This document shows, piece by piece, positions 1 to 5,194 of a stretch of DNA of 9,253 bases. The stretch comes from Patescibacteria group bacterium (GTDB taxonomy: Bacteria > Patescibacteriota > Minisyncoccia > UBA9983): assembly GCA_018827845.1 (NCBI GenBank), contig JAHJXC010000086.1, positions 1 to 9,253 on the forward strand, read 5' to 3'. The position numbers were made by a program, and so were the translations under genes. The notes below the pieces were generated by a model, which saw nothing but the letters and a program-made list of their open reading frames with translations, searched no databases and had not been told where the DNA came from. How positions within the stretch are numbered: position 1 is the first letter of the stretch; every line of letters begins with the position of its first letter.

Positions 1-345
1 AATATGCTTGATTTCTGCCACGCTGCGGTTTTTGTTGTCTGTGATTCCCTCAACAATAATAGCTGTGCCTCCGGGGCCGTAAGCTTCAAAGCGGACATTT
101 TCTAATTGGGACCCTTCTAATTTGCCAGCCCCGCGCTTAATTGCCCGTTCAATATTATCCGCGGGCATATTCATTGATTTTGCTTTTTCAATGGCAACGC
201 GAAGTTCTGGATTCATGTTTATATCCTCTCCCTTTCTTGCTGCCACAGAAATCATTTTTGCCAATTTAGAAAACACCTGGCTTTTTTTCGCGTCAGTCAC
301 CGCTTTTTGCCTTTTTATCTGCGCCCATTTAGAATGCCCGGACAT
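1..345 (-). CDS. yebC: YebC/TACO1-family protein, N-terminal 115 residues (gene runs off the left edge)
   Basis: Reading leftwards from ATG at 345-343 gives an open frame of exactly 115 codons with no stop before base 1, so the 3' half of the gene (family length about 240 residues) lies outside the window. The protein opens with [20 protein letters not shown], the family's N-terminal signature (GHSKW.xIK..K). It continues with the conserved [20 protein letters not shown] helix region, the IKRGAG segment and the [12 protein letters not shown] strand. YebC/TACO1 proteins are cytoplasmic; members have been described as DNA-binding regulators (PmpR) and as ribosome-associated translation factors, and the sequence cannot say which applies here. 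The gene follows ruvB by 31 nt on the same strand and has no clear Shine-Dalgarno or promoter of its own, so co-transcription with ruvB is likely. YebC is a common neighbour of the ruv genes in many bacteria. Confidence 0.95.
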   Translation of the reverse strand, partial: MSGHSKWAQIKRQKAVTDAKKSQVFSKLAKMISVAARKGEDINMNPELRVAIEKAKSMNMPADNIERAIKRGAGKLEGSQLENVRFEAYGPGGTAIIVEGITDNKNRSVAEIKHI

Positions 346-376
346 AAGCGTTTCACTAAATTAAAAATGAAAAATT

Positions 377-1447
377 TTATATCAATGTATTTTGCGGAGG
401 GTTTTTGCCGAGGTGCTTGTAAGCATGCGGGGTGGCGAGGCGGCCGCGGGGGGTTCGTTCAATAAAACCAAGTTGGATCAAGTACGGCTCGCAGACTTCT
501 TCAATAGTTGCTTCCTCTTCTGCCACAGCCGAAGAAAGAGTTTGCAAACCTACTGGCCCTCCGCCAAATTTATCAATCAAAGATTCAAGAATTCTTCTGT
601 CATATGAACTTAGGCCTTTTTCATCAACACCCAAAAGTTCAAAAGTTTGCGCCACGCTTTCCAAATCAATCAAATCTTTTTTGTGGACCTGCGCGTAATC
701 CCTGCACCTCTTAAGCAGATGGTTGGCAATTCTCGGAGTAAACCGGCTTCTTTTGGCAATTTCCATTGCTGCCGGCCCGTTAATATCAGCATTTAAAATT
801 TTTGCCGAGCGTAAAGCTATTCTTTTTATTTCATCGTCATTGTAGAAATCCAAACGGAATGTTCCCCCGGAAAATCTTGAGCGAAGCGGAGAAGAAAGCA
901 TGGCGATTCTGGTAGTGGCAGCAATCAAAGTAAAGGGCGGGAGATCAAGCTGGATAGTTCTTGCTGACGGCCCCTTGCCGATTATAATATCTAATGAGCC
1001 TGATTCCATGGCTGGATAAAGAACCTCTTCAATCATTTTATTCAGGCGATGGGCCTCGTCTATGAAAAGAATGTCTTTTGGCGTCAAATTTGTTAAAATA
1101 GAAGCCAGGTCACCAACTCTTTCAATGGCAGGGCCAGAAGTAACCTTCATTTGCACATTTAGTTCTTTTGCGATAAGATAGGCAAGTGTTGTTTTTCCCA
1201 AGCCGGCTGGTCCGTAAAAAAGAAGATGTTCCGGCGGTTCTCCCCGTTCTTTAGCAGCTTCCAAAAGAATTTTCAGATTCTTTTTAATTGATTCCTGGCC
1301 GATATATTCTTCCCATTTCTGAGGGCGTAAAGTCTGATCAAGAATCTTGTCTTCCCCGCCTACACCCGCCAACATCTTCGAAGTTGTGGCGGGAGTATTG
1401 CGGGCAGGTTTGACTAAATTATTGTAATTATTTTTAGGGCTTGACAT
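377..1447 (-). CDS. ruvB: Holliday junction branch-migration ATPase RuvB
   Basis: This is the hexameric AAA+ motor that, with RuvA, drives branch migration of Holliday junctions in recombinational repair. Visible motifs in the 356-residue product are the N-terminal LRPQKWEEYIGQ (40-51), Walker A GPAGLGKTT (79-87), Walker B LFIDEAH (127-133), sensor 1 AATTR (176-180), the SPLRSRF arginine-finger loop (186-192), sensor 2 TPRIANHLLKR (237-247) and the winged-helix end GGGPVGLQTLS...GFIERTPRGRLATPHAY (295-343). The protein is complete. The first 35 or so residues are a variable extension. Residues 19-28 are encoded by a palindromic element (1365-1393), and Met25 (1375-1373) is a possible alternative start. 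Neither start has a Shine-Dalgarno. A TATAAT on the minus strand at 1467-1462 would begin transcription about 8 nt before Met1, which favours 1447. No ruvA or ruvC is present in the window. yebC follows 31 nt downstream. Confidence 0.96.
   Translation of the reverse strand: MSSPKNNYNNLVKPARNTPATTSKMLAGVGGEDKILDQTLRPQKWEEYIGQESIKKNLKILLEAAKERGEPPEHLLFYGPAGLGKTTLAYLIAKELNVQMKVTSGPAIERVGDLASILTNLTPKDILFIDEAHRLNKMIEEVLYPAMESGSLDIIIGKGPSARTIQLDLPPFTLIAATTRIAMLSSPLRSRFSGGTFRLDFYNDDEIKRIALRSAKILNADINGPAAMEIAKRSRFTPRIANHLLKRCRDYAQVHKKDLIDLESVAQTFELLGVDEKGLSSYDRRILESLIDKFGGGPVGLQTLSSAVAEEEATIEEVCEPYLIQLGFIERTPRGRLATPHAYKHLGKNPPQNTLI
1365..1393. repeat. Palindromic element inside the ruvB N-terminal extension
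   Basis: On the plus strand the 29 nt begin CCCGCCA and end TGGCGGG, with CTTCGAAG at the centre. The arms pair over 7 bp, then 2-3 more bp with a bulge, and the core is self-complementary. It encodes RuvB residues 19-28 (PATTSKMLAG), in the non-conserved extension before the AAA+ core. The arms resemble the nearby intergenic palindrome at 1483-1497, which suggests one dispersed repeat family; that link is inference. Confidence 0.6.
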
Positions 1448-1469
1448 AAAGAATAAAATTTATTATAAT
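1441..1469 (+). promoter_or_regulatory. Perfect sigma-70-type promoter for the structured RNA
   Basis: TTGACA at 1441-1446 is followed after exactly 17 bp by TATAAT at 1464-1469, matching both hexamers of the vegetative sigma consensus with the optimal spacing. The expected start is about 1476-1477. No protein gene follows on this strand. What follows is the long self-complementary region at 1501-1681, so the promoter most likely serves a noncoding RNA. The -35 overlaps the ruvB start codon on the other strand. Confidence 0.82.
1462..1467 (-). promoter_or_regulatory. Candidate -10 box for ruvB
   Basis: The minus strand reads TATAAT at 1467-1462, 14 nt before the ruvB ATG, so the mRNA would have a 5' leader of only about 8 nt. 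At 17 bp further upstream there is no recognisable -35 (AGGCGG). The box overlaps the -10 of the plus-strand RNA promoter because ATTATAAT (1462-1469) is its own reverse complement. Confidence 0.45.
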
Positions 1470-1475
1470 GCGTCT

Positions 1476-1677
1476 TAGTTTATCCCGCCTGGCGGGACAT
1501 CTTTAACCACTTCATAATCCTCCAAACAACAAAGCTTAATCGCTTAATCGGGGTTTATTCAAGGACGTTCTGGTTCCTCCGTTCGCGGAATTTACTGGAA
1601 CTATCCTTCTGATAAGCCTTAAACTTTAGATACCCATGTTTAAAGAGTTGTTTGGAGGATTATGCGGTGGTTATTTT
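1476..1677 (+). ncRNA. ssrS: Probable 6S RNA (ssrS-like), rod-shaped structured RNA
   Basis: 6S RNA mimics an open promoter and sequesters the housekeeping RNA polymerase holoenzyme. Here a consensus promoter is followed by a rod-like fold. The closing stem pairs AACCAC (1505-1510) with GTGGTT (1667-1672) and the 18 nt at 1513-1530 with 1647-1664 without a mismatch; only 2 nt (1511-1512 against 1665-1666) are unpaired. The interior opens into a large bubble: 5' side 1531-1560, containing the tandem repeat CTTAATCG twice at 1535-1550, and 3' side 1609-1646. Inside it an arm pairs AAGGA (1561-1565) with TCCTT (1604-1608) and GGTTCC (1572-1577) with GGAACT (1597-1602), topped by TCCG-TTCG-CGGA (1578-1589). 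The 3' bubble strand contains AAGCCTTAAACT (1614-1625), close to AAGCCUUAAAACU as I remember it from E. coli 6S RNA, and can form a small TTAAAC/GTTTAA hairpin. A T-rich stretch (1671-1677) follows the stem. Ends are approximate. The structured-RNA call is firmer than the 6S assignment. Confidence 0.65.
1483..1497. repeat. Short GC-rich palindrome TCCCGCC-T-GGCGGGA
   Basis: Seven-base arms flank a single T, so as RNA the stem would be about 6 bp with a 3-nt loop. It lies between the predicted transcription start and the closing stem of the structured RNA. Its GC-richness contrasts with the A/T-rich surroundings, and its CCCGCC/GGCGGG arms match those of the palindrome in ruvB. It may be a small dispersed repeat or a 5' hairpin of the RNA. 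Confidence 0.55.
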
Positions 1678-3358
1678 AAAGTTCTACTACTCGCTGCAAT
1701 TCATCCAGCGAGGTTATTCCTTTTAATACTTTCAAAATTCCGTCTTGCTCCATGCCTAATATTTCCTGGTTTCTTGCCTCTTTCCATATCTCTGTTTCGC
1801 TCGGTTTTTGAAGAATGAGCTGTTCAATTTTATCGTCCACAATAATAGCCTCAAATATTCCAATACGGCCCTTATATCCTATATTATTGCATTTAGGGCA
1901 ACCCTTGCTTTTCCATATTGAGATTCCACTTACCTTTGGAACAACCCTGCTTTTTGGGAAAGATGATAAAACTTTCTCCATAATTTCTTTTTCTTCTTTG
2001 GAGGGAGAGATTTTTTCCTTGCAATTTTCGCAAAGTTTTCTTATTAAGCGCTGTGCCATGGAAACATTGATGGCCGGAGCGATAATATTAGGATTAACGC
2101 CTAAATCAATAAGCCGAGGAATGGTGCCGGCTGCGTTATTAGTATGGAGGGTGGACAAGACAAAATGGCCGGTCAAAGCTGCATTCATAGCAATCCTTGC
2201 AGTTTCCAAGTCCCGAATTTCTCCGACCATAATTACATCAGGGTCCTGGCGCAAAATAGACCGCAGGCCCTCTACAAAAGTATATCCTTTTTGTTCCTCA
2301 ACTTGGGTTTGAGTTGTTCCCTTAAGATGATACTCAATAGGATCTTCTAGAGTAATTACTTTAATATCCGGAGAATAAATTTTTCTTAGAAAAGCGTAAA
2401 GTGTAGTTGTTTTTCCTGAACCAGTCGGCCCGGTTGTCAAAAGCATGCCATTGGGCTTGCGAATTTCCTTGATTAATATTTTCAGCAAATCATTTTCTAT
2501 ACCCAGCTCTTCAATAGGAGCAGTTATTGATTTCGGATTAAGTATTCTCATAACAATAGTTTCTCCGTAAGAGCCGGGAATGATAGAGGTTCTTACTTCT
2601 ACTTCTACGTCTTTGATGTGAATGCTAAAACGGCCGTCCTGGCCCTTGTCATGAATGTTAAGTTTAAGTCCGGAAACCAGCTTTATTCTGGAAAGAAGAA
2701 GGTTGTATATGTTATACATTTTGAAATCAAAAAAGAGAATATCGTGAAGAACGCCGTCCAGTCTGAAGCGAAGGCGAATTTGATTATCCTGGGGCTCAAT
2801 ATGGACATCAGAGGCATCAGAACTTACAGCTCCGGCTAAAATAATTTCCAATACCTCCGATATTTTTCTGCTCTTTTTAGAGATAGCGGTTTCAGAAAAC
2901 AGTTTTTTTAAGTCCTCCAGGGTTTGGGTTTTTTTTATAAATTCATCCAGTTTTTCAGGAGAAACATCAATGATCCCCTTAGAAATTTCCACAAATTCGG
3001 GCACTTCTCTGTATTTTTCCCAAGCCTTTTCCAGGCCGATTTCTGAGACCATAAAAAGATTTGTTTTATAGTCTTCCTGCTCAAGTTCTTTTAAGGTATT
3101 TTGGGTGGCTTCAAAATTAGGGGAGAGAACGCCGATATCTAATTTTTTTCCGCTTGCCTGGAAAATAACTATTTTAGCTTCTTTGGCCTTCTGCTCCGGT
3201 ATTATTTTTAAAGCATCAAGGTCAATGGCAACAGTAAAGAGATTAAGATAAGGAAGTTTATATTTCTTGGCAAGGATTTGAGCTAAGTCTTCAGCTTCTT
3301 TTTTTCTCATTTCCTTCATTTTATCTTCCTGTTTTTTGTCAGAAGAGAATATAGGCAT
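1676..3358 (-). CDS. pilB: Type IV pilus assembly / type II secretion ATPase (PilB/GspE family)
   Basis: This is a cytoplasmic hexameric ATPase that powers pilin polymerisation at the inner face of the membrane, probably for a type IV pilus. The 560-residue product begins with a charged helix and an N-terminal MshEN/GspE-like domain (about 24-115). The ATPase core contains SDVHIEP (183-189), RLRFRLDGVLHDI (195-207), Walker A GPTGSGKTT (310-318), the Asp box LEDPIEY (337-343), Walker B with VGEIRD (378-383) and the His box TGHFVLSTLHTNNA (396-409). A zinc-binding tetracysteine (C443, C446, C487, C490) marks PilB/GspE extension ATPases rather than PilT retraction ATPases. All key residues are present. 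No Shine-Dalgarno precedes the ATG. A TATAAT ends 6 nt before it, suggesting a leaderless mRNA, although the DHH-like gene ends only 21 nt upstream and could be co-transcribed. No pilin, PilC or PilT gene lies in the window. The stop codon lies beside the 3' arm of the opposite-strand RNA. Confidence 0.95.
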   Translation of the reverse strand: MPIFSSDKKQEDKMKEMRKKEAEDLAQILAKKYKLPYLNLFTVAIDLDALKIIPEQKAKEAKIVIFQASGKKLDIGVLSPNFEATQNTLKELEQEDYKTNLFMVSEIGLEKAWEKYREVPEFVEISKGIIDVSPEKLDEFIKKTQTLEDLKKLFSETAISKKSRKISEVLEIILAGAVSSDASDVHIEPQDNQIRLRFRLDGVLHDILFFDFKMYNIYNLLLSRIKLVSGLKLNIHDKGQDGRFSIHIKDVEVEVRTSIIPGSYGETIVMRILNPKSITAPIEELGIENDLLKILIKEIRKPNGMLLTTGPTGSGKTTTLYAFLRKIYSPDIKVITLEDPIEYHLKGTTQTQVEEQKGYTFVEGLRSILRQDPDVIMVGEIRDLETARIAMNAALTGHFVLSTLHTNNAAGTIPRLIDLGVNPNIIAPAINVSMAQRLIRKLCENCKEKISPSKEEKEIMEKVLSSFPKSRVVPKVSGISIWKSKGCPKCNNIGYKGRIGIFEAIIVDDKIEQLILQKPSETEIWKEARNQEILGMEQDGILKVLKGITSLDELQRVVEL

Positions 3359-3364
3359 ATTAAT

Positions 3365-3370
3365 ATTATA
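3365..3370 (-). promoter_or_regulatory. Candidate -10 box directly before pilB
   Basis: The minus strand reads TATAAT at 3370-3365, with six bases (ATTAAT) before the pilB ATG at 3358. A start 6-7 nt after the box would fall on the A of the ATG, giving a leaderless transcript. The -35 region is weak (TTACCA at about 17-18 bp). The gap is A/T-rich, so a chance match is possible. Confidence 0.4.
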
Positions 3371-3379
3371 CTTTATTCT

Positions 3380-4102
3380 TTAAATAATTGGTAATTGATC
3401 TAATGATAAAGATTCCATTATGATTTCATTAACATTTTTTTTATCAGCGCCGAAACGCATAAGTTCTCTTTCTGTTTCCATTGTTTTTTCGCGCGACTGC
3501 TGAAAAGAGCACATTCTTTCTGCAACCAAAACAGCAAAAAGCAGGGTTGCTATTTTAGTATCCAAGGGGCTACTATCAATTAAACGCATTATTTCAAGAA
3601 TTTTTTGGGCGCAGGTTTCCTCACTGTGGCTTATAAAAACAATTTTTTCTTTTCCAGGCAATACTATTTTTTTCTTGAGATTCTTAAGTTTTTCAATACC
3701 CGACAGATCTGTAACGCCAAAACAAAAAACAGCATCAATAGCTGTTGTTTTGGGTTCCAAAATAATTTCTTCTGGGTTTAACTCTCCGTTTTCAGTGATA
3801 ATGTTTAAATCAAGGGCATCGTCAGTATCTTCATAATTGATTTCTTTTATTTTTGTTTGCCCCTTGGGAATATGAATGGAAATTGAGCTGGAAAAAGAAT
3901 GATTTCCAGGATCGATTAATATGGGCGACCACTTATTTATAAATTCTTCCGGATTATCCGGCATATAGTAAACTGCTTTCCCTTTATTTTTCAGAAAATT
4001 TTTTATTGCCTCCCTGGCAATGAGTTCATGGTCTTCTGGTTTTTCTTTTAAGATCAAGGCAAAGGAATCAGATTCTTCTATAATGTTTTTAATTTTTTCC
4101 AT
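3380..4102 (-). CDS. DHH-phosphoesterase-like protein that appears to lack the catalytic motifs
   Basis: I do not recognise a named gene. The 240-residue protein has no signal peptide or membrane helix and follows the layout of DHH-family phosphoesterases (NrnA/RecJ-like). It has an N-terminal strand with an EDHELIA helix (23-29) where the family has a D.DA/G motif. AIDAVFCFGVTDLSGIEKL (121-139) stands where the family has a hydrophobic strand ending in a metal-binding Asp. IVFISHSEETCAQKILEIM (154-172) stands where DHH followed by the S-TAE helix is expected. IATLLFAVLVAERMCSF...ELMRFGAD (184-220) resembles the family's IAT-LL-GI..DT-F...L...GAD segment. Thus the DHH triplet itself reads SHS and the other ligands are not evident. 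I infer a divergent, probably non-catalytic DHH fold with a structural or ligand-binding role. It is first in the leftward cluster, 21 nt before pilB. The start lacks a well-spaced Shine-Dalgarno; an AGGAA lies about 15 nt upstream. Confidence 0.72.
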   Translation of the reverse strand: MEKIKNIIEESDSFALILKEKPEDHELIAREAIKNFLKNKGKAVYYMPDNPEEFINKWSPILIDPGNHSFSSSISIHIPKGQTKIKEINYEDTDDALDLNIITENGELNPEEIILEPKTTAIDAVFCFGVTDLSGIEKLKNLKKKIVLPGKEKIVFISHSEETCAQKILEIMRLIDSSPLDTKIATLLFAVLVAERMCSFQQSREKTMETERELMRFGADKKNVNEIIMESLSLDQLPII

Positions 4103-4147
4103 TTTAATTTAATTCATTCCTAGCACCACAAGAAACCATAATCAATC

Positions 4148-4175
4148 TTGACATTTTTATTCAATCTGATATAAT
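4148..4175 (+). promoter_or_regulatory. Consensus sigma-70-type promoter of the lipoprotein gene
   Basis: TTGACA (4148-4153) and TATAAT (4170-4175) are separated by 16 bp. The expected start is about 4182, giving a 5' leader of roughly 24 nt. This is the only clear promoter in the 103-bp divergent gap 4103-4205; I see no equally good one for the leftward gene. Confidence 0.82.
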
Positions 4176-4190
4176 TACAAGCAGAATTTA

Positions 4191-4200
4191 AAAGGAGGTG
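4191..4200 (+). promoter_or_regulatory. Full-length Shine-Dalgarno, AAAGGAGGTG
   Basis: The ten bases match the complement of the 16S rRNA 3' end almost completely, and the GGAGG core lies 7 nt before the ATG at 4206. It fixes the start of the lipoprotein gene and contrasts with the housekeeping genes here, which show no such site. Confidence 0.9.
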
Positions 4201-4205
4201 TAAAG

Positions 4206-4658
4206 ATGAAAAAGACTATATTGATAGGGTTGATTTTGGTTCTATCTGGCTGCCATACTCTTACAGGAGCGCTCATTGGTGGCGGAATTGGAGGAGCTAT
4301 TGGTGGCGGAAGAGGAGCTGCAGTCGGAGCTGCTATTGGTGCTGGAATTGGAGGCGAGGCTGATATTCTCGAACAAAAAGCTGCTTATAAAAATGCTGGT
4401 GCTCGCGAACCCAAGGTTATTGATCTTGGAAATGGCAAAAAGGCGGTCATAGTTTATGGGCGGACTGGCCAAGTTAAGACATCGCCATATACATACGGAA
4501 GATCTTCATATGATTATGGCTATGGTGCGCCGGATTGCAGTATGTTTCCAACTCCTAATGAGCAGGCCGAGTGCGAGCGTGGCAAGCGTTATACTGAAGA
4601 TAAGCTTCGGCGCGAGCGCGAACGCCAAGCATATGATTATGGCAGGTACGGCTATTAG
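4206..4658 (+). CDS. Small glycine-zipper lipoprotein of unknown function
   Basis: The 150-residue product starts with a lipoprotein signal: MKK, a hydrophobic stretch and the lipobox LSGC with Cys16 as the lipidation site. Immediately after it lies a glycine-zipper segment (residues 21-50, repeats of the type IGGGIGGAIGGG and AAIGAGIGG), as in glycine-zipper outer-membrane or membrane-inserting lipoproteins. A linker with VIDLGNGKKAVIVYGRTG (71-88) follows, then a Tyr/Gly-rich tail (YDYGYG at 102-107, YDYGRYGY at 143-150) and a charged helix ERGKRYTEDKLRRERERQ. Two further cysteines (111 and 123) could form a disulfide. The mature protein should sit on the outer face of the membrane. The gene is a single unit with its own strong promoter, ribosome binding site and terminator, so it is probably well expressed. 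A family assignment beyond the glycine zipper is not possible by eye. Confidence 0.88.
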   Translation: MKKTILIGLILVLSGCHTLTGALIGGGIGGAIGGGRGAAVGAAIGAGIGGEADILEQKAAYKNAGAREPKVIDLGNGKKAVIVYGRTGQVKTSPYTYGRSSYDYGYGAPDCSMFPTPNEQAECERGKRYTEDKLRRERERQAYDYGRYGY

Positions 4659-4669
4659 AACTTTTCAAG

Positions 4670-4699
4670 GGGCGAGAGAAATCTCGCCCTTTAGTATTT
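4670..4699 (+). terminator. Intrinsic terminator after the lipoprotein gene
   Basis: GGGCGAGA (4670-4677) and TCTCGCCC (4682-4689) form a perfect 8-bp stem closed by a GAAA tetraloop, followed by TTTAGTATTT. It starts 11 nt after the stop codon and separates the lipoprotein transcript from tsaE. Confidence 0.88.
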
Positions 4700-4700
4700 G

Positions 4701-4709
4701 TGATACAAT
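4701..4709 (+). promoter_or_regulatory. Extended -10 box of tsaE
   Basis: TGATACAAT fits TGnTAnAAT, an extended -10. It ends 8 nt before the tsaE ATG at 4718, so transcription would start at or within 1-2 nt of the start codon. It follows directly after the terminator, where a new promoter is needed. There is no clear -35, as is usual for extended -10 promoters. Confidence 0.5.
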
Positions 4710-4717
4710 TAAAATTA

Positions 4718-5194
4718 ATGATTTCCCGTTCCAAAATTCAGACACAAAAAGTTGCCAAAGAATTAGCTTGTGCAACATTGAATGTTGCACATAGAACAAT
4801 GGCAGTGGTTGTCGGCTTGTCCGGAGAACTTGGAAGCGGGAAAACCACTTTTGTGCAAGGTTTTGCAAAAAGTTTAGGAATTAAAAAAAGAGTAATAAGT
4901 CCAACCTTTATAATCATGAAAAAATTCGAAATTCGAAGCACGAAATCCAAAACAAATTCCAAATCCCAAATTCAAAAATTCAAAAACTTGTATCATCTTG
5001 ATGCTTATAGAATTGATAATCTTAAAGAAATACTTGATTTAGGATGGAGAGATGTGCTAGCTAATAAGGAGAACATAATTTTGGTGGAATGGGCGGAAAA
5101 AATTAAAAAAATTTTTCCTAGACCTCATTTTTGGATAAAATTCATCCATAAAAGAAAGAATACAAGGGGTATTGACATCCAATTCGTAAAATAG
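4718..5194 (+). CDS. tsaE: tRNA threonylcarbamoyladenosine biosynthesis ATPase TsaE
   Basis: TsaE is the small P-loop ATPase that works with TsaB and TsaD to make the t6A37 modification on ANN-decoding tRNAs in the cytoplasm. The 158-residue product has Walker A GELGSGKT (36-43), the switch segment SPTF (61-64), LYHLDAYRI (91-99) with the conserved H-D-YR, and VEWAE (123-127). I chose ATG 4718 rather than GTG 4700: the GTG lies at the end of the terminator T-rich stretch, has no Shine-Dalgarno, and would precede the predicted transcription start. Two stretches look inserted. Residues 18-25 (CATLNVAH) come from a palindrome at 4769-4791. Residues about 70-90 between SPTF..KKFE and LYHLD are Lys/Ser/Gln-rich and come from an A/T-rich repeat patch, in a surface loop where family members are shorter. 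Both keep the frame, so the enzyme should still be functional. The next gene's promoter overlaps the end of this gene. Confidence 0.93.
   Translation: MISRSKIQTQKVAKELACATLNVAHRTMAVVVGLSGELGSGKTTFVQGFAKSLGIKKRVISPTFIIMKKFEIRSTKSKTNSKSQIQKFKNLYHLDAYRIDNLKEILDLGWRDVLANKENIILVEWAEKIKKIFPRPHFWIKFIHKRKNTRGIDIQFVK
4769..4791. repeat. Perfect 10-bp palindrome within tsaE
   Basis: TGTGCAACAT (4769-4778) and ATGTTGCACA (4782-4791) are exact reverse complements around a TGA spacer. The element is read as CATLNVAH in the variable stretch between the N-terminal helix and the P-loop strand. A perfect 10-bp inverted repeat inside a conserved short gene suggests an inserted mini-element rather than a regulatory hairpin. 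Confidence 0.7.
4922..4988. repeat. A/T-rich degenerate 7-mer repeat patch in tsaE
   Basis: The stretch is built from repeated ATTCGAA, ATCCAAA, CCAAATC and ATTCAAA-like units (for example ATTCGAA twice at 4924-4937). It encodes a low-complexity Lys/Ser/Gln/Asn loop interrupting TsaE between its SPTF and H-D-YR motifs. The composition and period resemble the AATCTCA array in polA. Confidence 0.65.

Noticed and set aside
122..364. Rightward 80-codon open frame over the yebC start
   Set aside because: It is antisense to clearly conserved YebC codons, has no ribosome binding site, and its translation shows no recognisable motif.
1373..1375. Met25 as the true RuvB start
   Set aside because: It would give a more usual RuvB length, but it lies inside the palindrome with no Shine-Dalgarno or -10 at a suitable distance. 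It remains possible, so it is only noted in the ruvB entry.
1476..1677. tmRNA, RNase P RNA or SRP RNA as the identity of the spacer RNA
   Set aside because: I see no tRNA-like ends or tag frame for tmRNA, the RNA is too short for RNase P RNA, and there is no SRP GGAA-loop hairpin with its conserved asymmetric loop. A long closing stem with a central bubble fits 6S RNA better.
1636..1818. Small rightward open frame starting in the structured RNA
   Set aside because: It begins in the 3' bubble strand of the RNA, continues antisense to pilB and has no ribosome binding site before its ATG.
1815..2312. Long rightward open frame of 165 codons inside pilB
   Set aside because: It is fully antisense to the conserved ATPase core of PilB, with no promoter or ribosome binding site; this is a composition shadow.
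4700..4717. GTG start for TsaE, adding six residues
   Set aside because: It lies at the end of the terminator T-rich stretch and overlaps the proposed extended -10 box; ATG 4718 fits the family length and the predicted transcription start.
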